From assembly GCF_009827295.1 (NCBI RefSeq), contig NZ_WTYD01000001.1:248001-312000 (forward strand): a stretch of 64,000 nt of DNA. The letters run 5' to 3'. This document shows positions 44,213-53,944 of this stretch, piece after piece; position 1 is the first letter of the stretch, and every line of letters starts with the position of its first letter. The notes under the pieces are model-generated. The model made no database searches. It had not been told where the DNA came from and saw only the letters and a list, made by a program, of their open reading frames with translations. The DNA is from Qipengyuania pelagi (GTDB taxonomy: Bacteria; Pseudomonadota; Alphaproteobacteria; Sphingomonadales; Sphingomonadaceae). The position numbers and the translations under genes were made by a program.

Positions 44213-44366
44213 CTGGATTGCTTCGTCGCTGCGCTCCTCGCAATGACGAAATCAAGGGCATCCATTTATAACCTCGTCATTCCGAGCGACCGCAGGTCGC
44301 GCGGCAATCCAGGACCAACCGCGCATACGGTGGATTGCCGTCGCACCGCGCTCCTCGCGGAGACGA
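44213..44366. repeat. Cluster of interspersed palindromic repeat units
   Basis: A 37-bp unit beginning CTGGATTGCTTCGTCGCTGC and ending CAATGACGA (44213-44249) differs at one base from the reverse complement of 63656-63692. An inverted related unit, CGTCATTCCGAGCGACC...GGCAATCC (44275-44313), and a third, TGGATTGCCGTCGC...GAGACGA (44331-44366), follow. Such units are common intergenic repeats in sphingomonads. Here they fill the spacer between rbfA and tdk. Confidence 0.75.
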
Positions 44367-44386
44367 AACCACGCTAAGGCGGCTTC

Positions 44387-44962
44387 ATGGCCAAGCTCTA
44401 TTTCTACTATGCCAGCATGAATGCGGGGAAGAGTTCCACGCTGTTGCAGGCCGATTTCAACTATCGCGAGCGCGGGATGCGCACGATGGTGTGGACCGCG
44501 CGGCTGGATACGCGCGGACAGGGCATGGTCAGGAGCCGCATCGGGCTGGAGGCGGATGCGCATCTCTACGATCCCGATACCGACCTTTGGGCCGCGATCC
44601 GCGCGGCGCATGATACGCAACCGCTCGATTGCGTGTTGATCGACGAGGCCCAGTTCCTGACGCGCGATCAGGTCTGGCAATGCGCGCGACTGGCGGACGA
44701 GGCGGGCATCCCGGTGGTCTGTTATGGCCTCAGGACCGATTTTCAGGGCGAACTCTTCCCCGGTTCCGCCGCGCTTTTGGGCATTGCTGACAAGCTCGTC
44801 GAATTGAAAGGCGTGTGCCATTGCGGCCGCAAGGCGACGATGAATCTGCGCGTCGACGAAAGCGGCCAGGCCGTCAGCGCGGGCGAGCAGACCGAGATCG
44901 GCGGAAACGAGCGCTACGTCGCACTATGCCGCAAGCATTTCACCAGCGCGCTGGCGGGTTGA
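44387..44962 (+). CDS. tdk: Thymidine kinase
   Basis: 191 aa. P-loop [30 protein letters not shown] and zinc-type cysteines in [14 protein letters not shown] and ALCRKHF identify a type II thymidine kinase of the salvage pathway. It lies between the repeat cluster and a GrpB-like gene, inside the rbfA-truB interval. Confidence 0.95.
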   Translation: MAKLYFYYASMNAGKSSTLLQADFNYRERGMRTMVWTARLDTRGQGMVRSRIGLEADAHLYDPDTDLWAAIRAAHDTQPLDCVLIDEAQFLTRDQVWQCARLADEAGIPVVCYGLRTDFQGELFPGSAALLGIADKLVELKGVCHCGRKATMNLRVDESGQAVSAGEQTEIGGNERYVALCRKHFTSALAG

Positions 44963-44963
44963 G

Positions 44964-45503
44964 ATGTCGAACGCCGTGCCCGTGCCCCACCGCCGGGAAT
45001 GGGTGCAGGATTTCCAACGGGAAAGCGAAATAGTGCGCATGGCGCTGGGGCCGGAGGCAGTGGCGTTGCACCACATCGGCAGCACCGCGATCGCGGATAT
45101 TTTCGCAAAGCCGATCATCGACATTCTGGTGGAGGCGACCTCGCTTGAGAAGATCGACGCGCGCTCCCATGCCCTGCAAGGGGCCGGGTACGAGGCGAAG
45201 GGAGAGTACGGCATTTCCGGGCGCCGCTATTTCCGAAAGAGCGACGATGCGGGGCGGCGAACCCATCACCTCCATGTTTTCGTATGGGGATCGGACGAGG
45301 CGCAGCGGCATCTCGCCTTTCGCGACTATCTGAGAACGCATTCCGAGCGAGCCGCGGATTACTCCGCCCTGAAAATGCGCATCGTCGGGGAATGGCGCGG
45401 AACGGACGATTACATCGCGCGCAAGGACGGACTTGTGAAAGCGATCGAGGGTGAAGCGCTCGTCTGGATGCGCCACCGCGCACGCCACGACCCTTCCGGT
45501 TAA
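44964..45503 (+). CDS. GrpB/UPF0157 family protein
   Basis: 179 aa. VALHHIGSTAIADIFAKPII, then DILVEATSL and HHLHVFVWGSDE are the nucleotidyltransferase-fold signatures of the GrpB family. Activity is unknown. It starts one base after the tdk stop, so it is probably co-translated. Confidence 0.85.
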   Translation: MSNAVPVPHRREWVQDFQRESEIVRMALGPEAVALHHIGSTAIADIFAKPIIDILVEATSLEKIDARSHALQGAGYEAKGEYGISGRRYFRKSDDAGRRTHHLHVFVWGSDEAQRHLAFRDYLRTHSERAADYSALKMRIVGEWRGTDDYIARKDGLVKAIEGEALVWMRHRARHDPSG

Positions 45504-45527
45504 GTTTGCCGCACCTACATAGAGACC

Positions 45528-46220
45528 ATGACCGAAACCCTCCTCCTCGCGGCCATTCTCGTGCCGTGCCTGATCGTCGCCATCGTCTTCCACGAGGTCG
45601 CGCATGGCTGGGCCGCGCTGATGCTCGGCGATCCGACCGCGAAGGAACAGCGGCGGCTGTCGCTCAACCCCATTCGCCATGTCGATCCGATCGGCACGCT
45701 GTTGGTGCCGGGCGCGCTGGCGCTGTTCGGCGGGCCGATCTTCGGCTGGGCGAAGCCGGTACCGGCGAATGCGCGGCGGCTGAACAATCCCCGCTACGGC
45801 ATGATGGCGGTCGCGGCGGCGGGGCCGGGGACCAATCTGGTGCTGGCGCTGCTTGGCGCGGTCCTGTTCGGGGTCTTTGCGGGCATCGCTTTCAGTGCAG
45901 GCGAGGCATTGCCCGACTGGGCGGTGACGGCGGGCGGAACCTTCATCCTGATCAACGTCTTCCTGGCGCTGTTCAATCTCCTGCCGATCCCGCCCTTCGA
46001 CGGCTCGCATATCGTCGGCGGGCTGCTGCCCCGCCGCTATGCCCGCCACTGGCAGAAGGCGCAGGGACTGGGCATGGCGTTCTTCGTGATCCTCATCGCG
46101 GCCACCTGGGCCTTTCCCGATAGCGGGATCGTGGAGCATGTCGTGTTGCCGCCGGTGATGTGGGCGCAGCAGATCTTCGCCGGGATTGCGGACACGGTGG
46201 CGCGGATGATCGCAGGATGA
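45528..46220 (+). CDS. Site-2 protease family (M50) membrane metalloprotease
   Basis: 230 aa. The zinc motif is IVFHEVAHGWAALMLGD, and the second ligand region is LFNLLPIPPFDGSHIVGGLL. Four or five hydrophobic segments are visible. The protein is shorter than RseP and lacks PDZ domains, so it belongs to the YwhC-like group. It overlaps truB by ATGA. Confidence 0.88.
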   Translation: MTETLLLAAILVPCLIVAIVFHEVAHGWAALMLGDPTAKEQRRLSLNPIRHVDPIGTLLVPGALALFGGPIFGWAKPVPANARRLNNPRYGMMAVAAAGPGTNLVLALLGAVLFGVFAGIAFSAGEALPDWAVTAGGTFILINVFLALFNLLPIPPFDGSHIVGGLLPRRYARHWQKAQGLGMAFFVILIAATWAFPDSGIVEHVVLPPVMWAQQIFAGIADTVARMIAG

Positions 46221-47290
46221 TCCATCCCGCATCCGGCTGGCTGATCCTCGACAAGCCGCGCGGCATGGGCTCGACCCAGGCGGTGGGCGCGGTCAAGCGC
46301 GTACTCAGGCAGGGAGGCTATCCCAGGACCAAGGTCGGCCATGGCGGCACGCTCGATCCTCTGGCGGAAGGCGTCCTTCCGATCGCGCTGGGCGAGGCGA
46401 CCAAGCTTGCCGGGCGGATGCTCGACAGCGACAAGATCTACGCCTTCACGATTGCATTCGGCGAAGAGACGGAAACGCTCGATACCGAAGGCGCGGTGGT
46501 GCGGACCTCCGACCATCGCCCGCCCATGGCGGCGGTCGTGGCGGTACTCGACCATTTCACCGGGGAGATCGAGCAGGTTCCGCCCAAATATTCCGCGCTG
46601 ATGATCGACGGCAAGCGCGCCTATGACCGCGCCCGCGCAGGCGAGGAGGTCGAGATGAAGACCCGCCGCGTGACGGTTTATGATCTACGCGTGTTTCGTC
46701 ATCCCCGCGAAGGCGGGAATCCAGACGACGGTGGCGAAACCGCGCAAGGTCGCATGGACCCCCGCCTTCGCGGGGGTGACGAGGACAGTTCACTGATGGA
46801 CCTGACCTCGGCCTTCGCCACCACGCTCGGTCGGCCCGACCCCTACGACCCTCAGGCCCCGCTCGAATTCGCGGACAGCGTCACGCTCGTCGCGCATGTC
46901 TCGAAGGGGACGTATATCCGGTCGTTGGCACGGGACATCGCACATGCGCTTGGAACCGTGGGGCATGTCACCTATCTCAGGCGCATCAAGGCCGGGCCGT
47001 TCCGCGAGGAACAGGCGATTTCGCTGGACACTCTTGAGGAAATCGCTAAGGGCGCGCCACTTGAACACCTTCTCCTGCCGCTGGAGGCCGGACTGGACGA
47101 CATCCCGGTCCTACCCCTCGACCCGACGAGCGCGCAGGCGGTCCGCCAGGGCCGGGTCTTGTCGGAACTGTCCCAGCCGGATGGGCTCCATTTAGCGAAA
47201 CTGGGCGATGTCCCGATCGCTTTGATGGAACTTCAAGGCGGCACGGCTAAGGTCGTGCGGGGCTTCAACCTTCCCGATGTCGCGGAGTAG
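46217..47290 (+). CDS. truB: tRNA pseudouridine-55 synthase TruB
   Basis: 357 aa, longer than most TruB proteins. [20 protein letters not shown] and [20 protein letters not shown] contain the catalytic Asp in [26 protein letters not shown] follows. About 29 residues ([20 protein letters not shown], then PRLRGGDED) between YDLRVFR and [10 protein letters not shown] come from an inserted palindromic repeat. ATG 46217 overlaps the upstream stop, which decides the start. Confidence 0.94.
   Translation: MIHPASGWLILDKPRGMGSTQAVGAVKRVLRQGGYPRTKVGHGGTLDPLAEGVLPIALGEATKLAGRMLDSDKIYAFTIAFGEETETLDTEGAVVRTSDHRPPMAAVVAVLDHFTGEIEQVPPKYSALMIDGKRAYDRARAGEEVEMKTRRVTVYDLRVFRHPREGGNPDDGGETAQGRMDPRLRGGDEDSSLMDLTSAFATTLGRPDPYDPQAPLEFADSVTLVAHVSKGTYIRSLARDIAHALGTVGHVTYLRRIKAGPFREEQAISLDTLEEIAKGAPLEHLLLPLEAGLDDIPVLPLDPTSAQAVRQGRVLSELSQPDGLHLAKLGDVPIALMELQGGTAKVVRGFNLPDVAE
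46697..46782. repeat. Palindromic repeat inserted in truB
   Basis: Left arm CGTCATCCCCGCGAAGGCGG through TCCA (46697-46723) and right arm TGGACCCCCGCCTTCGCGGG through GACGA (46755-46782) are near-perfect inverted copies around a 31-bp centre. The frame stays open. This is the REP-like unit widespread between sphingomonad genes, here inside a coding sequence. Confidence 0.85.
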
Positions 47291-47295
47291 AATAC

Positions 47296-47565
47296 ATGTC
47301 GGTAACCGCCGAACGCAAAGCGGAAATCATCAAGGACAACGCCCAGAGCGAGGGCGACACCGGGTCTCCCGAAGTCCAGGTCGCCATCCTGACCGAACGC
47401 ATCCGCAACCTGACCGAACACTTCAAGGACAATCACAAGGACAACCACTCGCGTCGTGGCCTCCTGATGATGGTCAACCAGCGGCGCAAGCTGCTCGCCT
47501 TCCTCAAGAAGATGGATGTCGAGCGCTACAACGCCCTGATCCAGAAGCTGGGTCTGCGTAAGTAA
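47296..47565 (+). CDS. rpsO: 30S ribosomal protein S15
   Basis: 89 aa. [26 protein letters not shown]-type core [20 protein letters not shown] and [13 protein letters not shown] are diagnostic. It binds 16S rRNA. It lies 5 bp after truB and is followed by a terminator and pnp, the standard order. Confidence 0.97.
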   Translation: MSVTAERKAEIIKDNAQSEGDTGSPEVQVAILTERIRNLTEHFKDNHKDNHSRRGLLMMVNQRRKLLAFLKKMDVERYNALIQKLGLRK

Positions 47566-47573
47566 GAGTTTTT

Positions 47574-47607
47574 GCGAAGGGGCGGCTCGATGGTCGCCCC
47601 TTCGTTT
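47574..47607 (+). terminator. Terminator between rpsO and pnp
   Basis: CGAAGGGGCG pairs with CGCCCCTTCG and TTTA follows. The T-run is short, so it may be partial, separating rpsO from pnp messages while permitting read-through. Confidence 0.75.
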
Positions 47608-47612
47608 ATCCG

Positions 47613-47738
47613 GCACCCGTGCAATCCGGCAGGGTGCGGACCATGGAGGCGAAAAGCCTCGGACCGGACCGGGACGGAATACCCGGCACAGTAGGCCCCG
47701 CGACGCAATGTGGCGCGCGGGATCGTTAAGGAAAATAC
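47613..47738 (+). promoter_or_regulatory. Structured pnp leader with a 28-codon upstream frame
   Basis: Three hairpins are visible: GCACCC/GGGTGC (47613-47637), GAGGC-GAAAA-GCCTC (47646-47660) and CCGGG/CCCGG (47669-47686). A short frame from ATG 47643 to TAA 47727-47729 lies 9 nt before the pnp ATG. In E. coli pnp is autoregulated through leader processing; the same role here is inferred. Confidence 0.5.
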
Positions 47739-50045
47739 ATGTTCGACACGAAAACCGTATCGCTGGAGTGGGGCGGAAAGACCCTCACTCTGGAAACCGG
47801 CCGCATTGCCCGTCAGGCTGACGGCGCGGTCCTCGCCACTTACGGCGAAACCGTCGTTCTTTGCGCGGTCACCGCTGCAAAGAGCGTCCGCGAAGGGCAG
47901 GACTTCTTCCCGCTCACCGTGCACTACCAGGAAAAATTCTCCGCCGCGGGCCGTATTCCGGGCGGCTTCTTCAAGCGCGAAGGCCGCGCCACGGAGAAGG
48001 AAACGCTGACCAGCCGCCTGATCGACCGCCCCGTGCGGCCGCTCTTCCCGGAAGGCTTCTACAACGAGATCAACGTGATCGCGCAGGTCCTCAGCTATGA
48101 TGGCGAGACCGAGCCCGATATCGTCGCGATGATCGCCGCTTCGGCCGCGCTCACCATTTCGGGCGTGCCCTTCATGGGCCCGATCGGCGCCGCGCGCGTC
48201 GGCTTCCGCAACGGCGAATACGAACTGAACCCGTCGCTCTCCAGCGCGCTCGACGAAGAGGGTCGCCTCGACCTCGTCGTCGCCGCCACGCAGGACGCGG
48301 TGATGATGGTCGAATCCGAAGCCAAGGAGCTGACCGAAGAGGAAATGCTCGGCGCCGTGATGTTCGCGCACGAGGAAAGCCGCAAGGTCATCGGTGCGAT
48401 CATCGACCTCGCCGAACAGGCCGCCAAGGATCCGTGGGACGTGGATACCTCGGACGATACCTCGGCGATCAAGGAAAAGCTGCGCGGGATCGTCGGTGAC
48501 GACATCGCCGCCGCCTACAAGCTGACCGACAAGTCGGCCCGTTCGGACGCGCTCAACGCCGCCCGCGCCAAGGCCAAGGAAGCCTTCGCCGACGAAGAGC
48601 CGCAGACCCAGATGGTCGCCAACAAGGCGGTCAAGAAGCTGGAAAGCGACATCGTGCGCGGCGCCATCCTCAAGGACGGCCAGCGTATCGACGGGCGTAA
48701 GCTCGATCAGGTCCGCCCGATCGAAGCGATGGTCGGCCTGCTGCCCCGTACGCACGGTTCGGCCCTGTTCACGCGCGGTGAGACGCAGGCGATCTGCACC
48801 ACCACGCTGGGCACCAAGGATGCCGAGCAGATGATCGACGGGCTCGAAGGCCTGTCCTACAACCCCTTCATGCTGCACTACAACTTCCCGCCCTATTCGG
48901 TCGGCGAAGTGGGCCGCTTCGGCTTCACCAGCCGCCGCGAAACCGGCCACGGCAAGCTCGCCTGGCGCGCGCTGCACCCGGTCCTGCCGAGCCATGAGGA
49001 CTTCCCCTATACGATCCGCATCCTCAGCGACATCACCGAGTCCAATGGCTCGTCCTCGATGGCGACGGTATGCGGCGGGTGCCTCAGCATGATGGATGCG
49101 GGCGTTCCGATCGAACGTCCGGTGTCCGGCATCGCCATGGGCCTGATCCTCGAAGGCGACGAATTCGCCGTCCTGTCGGACATCCTGGGTGACGAAGATC
49201 ACCTCGGCGACATGGACTTCAAGGTCGCGGGTTCGGAAAAGGGCATCACCTCGCTCCAGATGGACATCAAGGTCGCCGGCATCACGCAGGAGATCATGAC
49301 CAAGGCGCTCGAACAGGCCAAGGCCGGTCGCGCGCACATTCTGGGCGAAATGAACAAGGCGCTGGGCTCGTCGCGTTCGGGCGTGTCCAAGCACGCGCCG
49401 CGCATCGAGACGATGCAGATCGACAAGTCGAAGATTCGCGACGTCATCGGCACGGGCGGCAAGGTGATCCGCGAGATCGTCGCCGAAACGGGTGCCAAGG
49501 TCGACATCGACGACGAGGGCACGATCAAGATCTCCTCGAGCAATGCCGACGAGATCGAAGCCGCGAAGCGTTGGATCGAAGGCATCGTCGAAGAGGCGGA
49601 AGTCGGCAAGATCTACAACGGCAAGGTCGTCAACATCGTCGATTTCGGGGCCTTCGTGAACTTCATGGGCGGCAAGGACGGTCTCGTCCATGTCAGCGAA
49701 ATGAAGAACGAGCGCGTCGAAAAGCCGACCGACGTCGTGTCGGAAGGCCAGGAAGTGAAGGTCAAGGTCCTCGAGATCGACCAGCGCGGCAAGGTCCGCC
49801 TGTCGATGCGCGTCGTCGACCAGGAAACCGGCGAAGAGCTGGAGGACACCCGTCCTCCGCGCGAACCGCGTGGTGACCGCGAAGGCGGTCGTGGCGGCGA
49901 TCGCCGTGGCCCGAGAGGCGGCGGCGGCGGCCGTGGCGGCGACCGTGGTGGTCGTGGCGGCGGTCGCGGCAATGACCGGGGCGGCAACCGCGATGGCGGT
50001 TCCAGCGACGGCCCGGCGCATGTGCCGGACTTCCTGAAGGACTGA
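47739..50045 (+). CDS. pnp: Polynucleotide phosphorylase
   Basis: 768 aa. Two RNase PH-type cores ([40 protein letters not shown]), then a KH domain with [20 protein letters not shown], an S1 domain [20 protein letters not shown], and an unusually Gly/Arg-rich tail of about 60 residues ([16 protein letters not shown]). It degrades RNA from the 3' end using phosphate. AAGGAAAAT lies just upstream. A strong terminator follows. Confidence 0.98.
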   Translation: MFDTKTVSLEWGGKTLTLETGRIARQADGAVLATYGETVVLCAVTAAKSVREGQDFFPLTVHYQEKFSAAGRIPGGFFKREGRATEKETLTSRLIDRPVRPLFPEGFYNEINVIAQVLSYDGETEPDIVAMIAASAALTISGVPFMGPIGAARVGFRNGEYELNPSLSSALDEEGRLDLVVAATQDAVMMVESEAKELTEEEMLGAVMFAHEESRKVIGAIIDLAEQAAKDPWDVDTSDDTSAIKEKLRGIVGDDIAAAYKLTDKSARSDALNAARAKAKEAFADEEPQTQMVANKAVKKLESDIVRGAILKDGQRIDGRKLDQVRPIEAMVGLLPRTHGSALFTRGETQAICTTTLGTKDAEQMIDGLEGLSYNPFMLHYNFPPYSVGEVGRFGFTSRRETGHGKLAWRALHPVLPSHEDFPYTIRILSDITESNGSSSMATVCGGCLSMMDAGVPIERPVSGIAMGLILEGDEFAVLSDILGDEDHLGDMDFKVAGSEKGITSLQMDIKVAGITQEIMTKALEQAKAGRAHILGEMNKALGSSRSGVSKHAPRIETMQIDKSKIRDVIGTGGKVIREIVAETGAKVDIDDEGTIKISSSNADEIEAAKRWIEGIVEEAEVGKIYNGKVVNIVDFGAFVNFMGGKDGLVHVSEMKNERVEKPTDVVSEGQEVKVKVLEIDQRGKVRLSMRVVDQETGEELEDTRPPREPRGDREGGRGGDRRGPRGGGGGRGGDRGGRGGGRGNDRGGNRDGGSSDGPAHVPDFLKD

Positions 50046-50065
50046 TCCTTCGGATTGACCAAAAG

Positions 50066-50099
50066 AAAAGGGGCCGCGGCGATGCTGCGGCCCCTTTTT
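50066..50099. terminator. Bidirectional terminator between pnp and the alcohol dehydrogenase
   Basis: AAAAGGGGCCGC and GCGGCCCCTTTTT are inverted copies with a 9-nt loop, so T-runs end the hairpin in both directions. It lies between convergent genes. Confidence 0.92.
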
Positions 50100-50127
50100 C
50101 GTGTCGGCCATTCCGTGTCGGACGAAA

Positions 50128-51231
50128 TCAGCCCATTTCGAGGATCGGCTTCATCACCTTGCCGTCGTGCAGATCCTTCACCGCCTGGTTGATGTCGTCG
50201 AAGCTGTAGCGCTTCACCAGCCGGTCGAACGGGAAGCGGTCCTGAAGATGCAGGCGCACCAGTTCGGGGATGAACTGCTTGACCTTGGAATCGCCCTCCA
50301 CGCAGCCGACGATCTTGCGGCCCGACAGGATCTGTTCGTTGGCGTCGAAACTGTAATCGGTGCCCGAAGGCGGCGCGCCGACCACGACCATGGTGCCGCG
50401 CTTGGCCAGGCTGCCCCAGGCGGCGCGTGCGGCGTTCGCGTTGCCGCTGCACTCGATCGCGTAATCGACGCCCTCGGCCACGATCTTGCGGATTTCCTCG
50501 CCGAGATCGGTATCCTTGGAGACCTCCACCGAATGGGTCGCGCCCAGTTCCTTGGCTAGCTCCAGGCGTTCGGCGTTCATGTCGACCGCGACGATGGTGC
50601 TGCACCCCGCCAGTCGCGCTGCCATCACCGCCGACATACCCACGCTGCCGACGCCCGAGACGAGGAGCGCCGAACCGGCCTGCGGCTTCGCCGTCCGCAG
50701 CACCGCGCCCGCGCCGGTCTGGATTCCGCATCCGAGCGGCCCGAGCAGCGCGATATCGACATCCTCCTCGATCTTCACGACATTGCGTTCATGCGCGATC
50801 GAAAGGGTCGCGAAGCTGGATTGCTGGAAGAAGGCGGCGTTGGGCCCATCGGCGAACACCGCATCCTCGTCGCCCTGGCGCTTGTTCATGAAATTCAACG
50901 CTTCGAAATCCAGGCAATAGGCGGGGTCGCCTTCCTCGCAGGGGCGGCAATGGCCGCATGACCCGTAGGAGAGGACGACCTTGTCGCCCGGAGCGAGATC
51001 GCGGACGTGCTCGCCCACCGCCTTGACGGTGCCCGCGCCTTCATGGCCAAGCACGACGGGGAAATTCGTCGGCAGATCGCCGTTCTGCACGGCGAGGTCG
51101 GTGTGGCACACGCCCACCGCGGCCAGTTCCACCAGCACCTCATGGGCGCCGGGATCGTCGATGGTTTTTTCGACGATTTCGAAATCCGCTCCGGCTTTTT
51201 CGACCATGGCGATGCGGGCTTGGTTGGGCAT
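50128..51231 (-). CDS. Zinc-dependent alcohol dehydrogenase, aryl-alcohol/class III-like
   Basis: 367 aa. Catalytic zinc region GVCHTDLAVQNGDLP and GHEGAGTVKAVGEHVRDLAP, four structural-zinc cysteines in CGHCRPCEEGDPAYC, and NAD-binding ALLVSGVGSVGMSAVMAARL identify a zinc MDR enzyme of the aryl-alcohol/S-hydroxymethyl type. Substrate is uncertain. It stands alone, divergent from the next gene. Confidence 0.9.
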   Translation of the reverse strand: MPNQARIAMVEKAGADFEIVEKTIDDPGAHEVLVELAAVGVCHTDLAVQNGDLPTNFPVVLGHEGAGTVKAVGEHVRDLAPGDKVVLSYGSCGHCRPCEEGDPAYCLDFEALNFMNKRQGDEDAVFADGPNAAFFQQSSFATLSIAHERNVVKIEEDVDIALLGPLGCGIQTGAGAVLRTAKPQAGSALLVSGVGSVGMSAVMAARLAGCSTIVAVDMNAERLELAKELGATHSVEVSKDTDLGEEIRKIVAEGVDYAIECSGNANAARAAWGSLAKRGTMVVVGAPPSGTDYSFDANEQILSGRKIVGCVEGDSKVKQFIPELVRLHLQDRFPFDRLVKRYSFDDINQAVKDLHDGKVMKPILEMG

Positions 51232-51326
51232 GGGGGTCTCTCCTTGATGTCTAGCCGATCAACCGCTGCCTTGGCTCGACAGTTCCGACGTGCATCGCGG
51301 GGAACGCGGCGCTAGAGCCCTTCGCC

Positions 51327-52007
51327 ATGCTACCCCGCGAAACCCTTGCCACCGCGCAAATCCCCGGAGGGGACACGCTGACGCTCATTTCTCACGGGCG
51401 CGATTTCGTCATCATGTTCGGACGGGACGAGCTGATGGGCACGCGGATGCAGTTCAGCGAGGAACAGCTCGCGGAGCTGACCCTTGCCGAACTGGCGAGG
51501 CCAGCACCGCGCGTCCTCATCGGCGGCTATGGCATGGGCTTCACCTTCCGGGCCGCGCTCGCCCATGCAGGCGAGGGCGCCAGCGTGACCGTGGCGGAGG
51601 TGGTGCCCGAAATCCTCGACTGGGCGCGCGGGCCGCTCGCCGATTTGACGGGCGAGACTCTGTCCGATCCGCGCGGTGAGGTGGTCTTATGCGATGTCGC
51701 CGCGCTGATCGACGATGCCAATGACGGGACCTGCCCGAAATGGGACGCGATCCTGCTCGATGTCGACAACGGCCCGGATGGCATCGTGCGCGACCAGAAC
51801 AGCCGCCTCTATACCCGCACCGGCCTCGCCAAGGCGCGCGAGGCGTTGAATCCGGGCGGCATCCTCGCCGTCTGGTCCGCCGCGCCCGATCACAAGTTCA
51901 CGCTGCGCCTGAAAGAAGCGGGCTTCGCGGTGGATGTCCGCACGGTGCGCGCGCGGCCGAACAATAAGGGCCCGCGCCACACGATCTGGTTCGCGCGCAA
52001 GAGCTGA
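51327..52007 (+). CDS. Spermidine-synthase-like methyltransferase-fold protein
   Basis: 226 aa. RVLIGGYGMGFTFRAALAHA, VTVAEVVPEILDWARGPLAD and WDAILLDVDNGPDGIVRDQN are Rossmann-fold motifs of the SpeE family. It is shorter than real spermidine synthases and lacks the N-terminal beta domain, so the true substrate is uncertain. Confidence 0.75.
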   Translation: MLPRETLATAQIPGGDTLTLISHGRDFVIMFGRDELMGTRMQFSEEQLAELTLAELARPAPRVLIGGYGMGFTFRAALAHAGEGASVTVAEVVPEILDWARGPLADLTGETLSDPRGEVVLCDVAALIDDANDGTCPKWDAILLDVDNGPDGIVRDQNSRLYTRTGLAKAREALNPGGILAVWSAAPDHKFTLRLKEAGFAVDVRTVRARPNNKGPRHTIWFARKS

Positions 52008-52026
52008 GCAACGGGGTCAAAACGCC

Positions 52027-52548
52027 CTAGCGACGCATCCGCAATCGGCCGAGGAAGTCGGTCTTGCCGATCTTGATGCCCAACATGCGCAGAATGTCAT
52101 ACGCCGTGGCGGCATGGAAAGAATAATTCGGCTGGCTGAAGCTCAGCAGGAATTCCTCGGCATCGAAGGGCAGCGACAGCTTGCCGAATTCGAACCGGAC
52201 CTCCTTGCCGATGACATCTTCCAGCGCGCTTTCGTCAGTGCCCTCCAGCGCCGCCTTCGCCTCGTCCAGCGCCGCCCGCAGCCCGTCGAAGCTATCGGGC
52301 GGCGGCGCCATGTCGGGGCTGAAGCGCCCTTCCTGCAGCGCGGCGACGGCTCCGCGCGTATGCACCGCCACGCTCTTCACCTGATAGGCGAAGGGCAGCA
52401 TATCCTCGTAGATACGCGCATTCAGAACCGTTTGCGCGTCGCGATCCTGCTCGCCGCACCAGCTCTCGGCGGTATCGCAGAGGCGTCTGGTGCTGCCGAT
52501 GATCTGCAACGCGCTGGGGACGAAGGCGGCGTGGAGCGAGATGGGCAT
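52027..52548 (-). CDS. DUF1993 family protein
   Basis: 173 aa. ISLHAAFVPSALQIIGSTRR, MLPFAYQVKSVAVHTRGAVA and QPNYSFHAATAYDILRMLGI are typical of DUF1993, a DinB-like four-helix family of unknown function. ATG 52548 lies 38 bp before the end of the diguanylate cyclase gene. Confidence 0.85.
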   Translation of the reverse strand: MPISLHAAFVPSALQIIGSTRRLCDTAESWCGEQDRDAQTVLNARIYEDMLPFAYQVKSVAVHTRGAVAALQEGRFSPDMAPPPDSFDGLRAALDEAKAALEGTDESALEDVIGKEVRFEFGKLSLPFDAEEFLLSFSQPNYSFHAATAYDILRMLGIKIGKTDFLGRLRMRR

Positions 52549-52586
52549 TGCGGTTCCTTCAGACTGACGGACGGGGTTGCGAGGTT

Positions 52587-53768
52587 TCAGCCAACCTCTT
52601 CGAGGCGCGTGAAATGGCGGCGGAAATCGGTGAGAGCGATCGAGCGATCGCGCCCTGCATCCTTTGCGGCATAAAGCGCCCGGTCGGCGCGCTTGATCGC
52701 GGATTCGAGGCTGTCGTCGGCGAGGATCGCGGACAGGCCTGCGCTGGCCGTAACCGGGAAGGGCAGATCGGGCACGCGCTGGCCGACGACCGCTGGAATG
52801 TTGCGGCGGGCGGCTTCGGCATCGCGCTGCCAATCCTCGCCATAAAGCAGGATCACGAACTCTTCTCCGCCGAGCCGGGCGGGAAAGATCGTCTCGTTCG
52901 CGCCGAGCGCCGCGCCGACGGCGACGAGGACGCGGTCGCCCGTATCATGGCCGAAATTATCGTTGACGCGCTTGAAGAGGTCGCAATCGATCACCGCAAG
53001 CCCCTTGGGACGTTGTTCTCCCGACAGGAATGTTCGTTTGAGGCCCCGCCGATTGGCGATACCGGTAAGGGGATCGAGCGCGCTGGCTTCGGTCGCCAAT
53101 TGCATCTGCGCGAGTGCCGCGTTCCGTTCGCGCTGGACAGTTCCGAACCCGCTGCCAAGGCCGACAGGAGTGACGATCGCCTCGAACATCAGGGCCGCCA
53201 GCATCGCTTGCGCATAAAAGGGAAAGGGACCGCCGAGGACCAATTCGCAATAGATCGCGACGAATCCGACGGCCAGGGCAGGGCCCCAGGCAATCGCCTG
53301 AAACATCGCCGAACGGCTCGCGCTGCGGATCGCGACGACAAGTCCACTCGTCATCATCGCGATCATGATCAGGACGCTCGCTGTATGCAGCCAGAGCGGC
53401 AGGAAATCGTCCGCGAAAAGAGGCGCGCACAAGGCAAGCGCGATCCCCATAGGGAATATGGCCCAGAATAGCCTGCGCAGGCGCTGATGCCCTAGCGCCC
53501 GTTCCAGATAGGTCGCCATCAGAGCACCGGCGAAGGCGATGCTCACATCCGTCGCGACGAGCCGCGTAACAAGAAGCCTCTGCGGGTCGGCGAAGAGAGT
53601 TCCGGCAAGTGGGGGCAGAGTGAGACCGAGCGCACCAATGGCGAGCAGGCGGGCACTGAGCCATAGGAGGAAAACGCGGCGGATGACGAGAAACAGGCCT
53701 GCCGCGCCCACCGCGAAGGCGACCATGCAGGCGATCCATGCGCCGATCGTGAAACTCGCCCAATCCAT
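52587..53768 (-). CDS. Membrane diguanylate cyclase (GGDEF domain)
   Basis: 393 aa. Six or seven N-terminal hydrophobic segments form a membrane sensor, followed by a GGDEF domain: ALDPLTGIANRRGLKRTFLS, CDLFKRVNDNFGHDTGDRVL and the active site ARLGGEEFVILL. It makes cyclic di-GMP. The inhibitory RxxD site expected just before the active site is absent (ANETIFPAR instead). The start is uncertain between 53768 and 53849. Confidence 0.9.
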   Translation of the reverse strand: MDWASFTIGAWIACMVAFAVGAAGLFLVIRRVFLLWLSARLLAIGALGLTLPPLAGTLFADPQRLLVTRLVATDVSIAFAGALMATYLERALGHQRLRRLFWAIFPMGIALALCAPLFADDFLPLWLHTASVLIMIAMMTSGLVVAIRSASRSAMFQAIAWGPALAVGFVAIYCELVLGGPFPFYAQAMLAALMFEAIVTPVGLGSGFGTVQRERNAALAQMQLATEASALDPLTGIANRRGLKRTFLSGEQRPKGLAVIDCDLFKRVNDNFGHDTGDRVLVAVGAALGANETIFPARLGGEEFVILLYGEDWQRDAEAARRNIPAVVGQRVPDLPFPVTASAGLSAILADDSLESAIKRADRALYAAKDAGRDRSIALTDFRRHFTRLEEVG

Positions 53769-53878
53769 TTGCGCTGTCGCTCTAGCCCCGATGACGTTCT
53801 TGCACCCGGCAAACGCCGCGGCAAGCTTTTGCCGCTTCCGGGCTGTCATTGGCTTAAGCGACAGCGTTAACGAGGAAG

Positions 53879-53898
53879 GGATGGTTCCTTAACCATCC
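53879..53898. promoter_or_regulatory. Inverted repeat upstream of the diguanylate cyclase gene
   Basis: GGATGGTT-CCTT-AACCATCC is a perfect inverted repeat that contains TTAACCAT, the half-site used by CtrA in related bacteria. It lies 30-110 bp before the two possible starts of the cyclase and after gcrA. CtrA control is an inference. Confidence 0.45.
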
Positions 53899-53944
53899 GC
53901 GTCCGCGCCCAAATTTCAGTGTGTTCGAGAGGCCAGAAACCCCA

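Noticed and set aside
47526..50111. 861-codon minus-strand frame opposite pnp
   Set aside because: Shadow frame; polynucleotide phosphorylase is unmistakable on the plus strand and a terminator hairpin lies within the frame.
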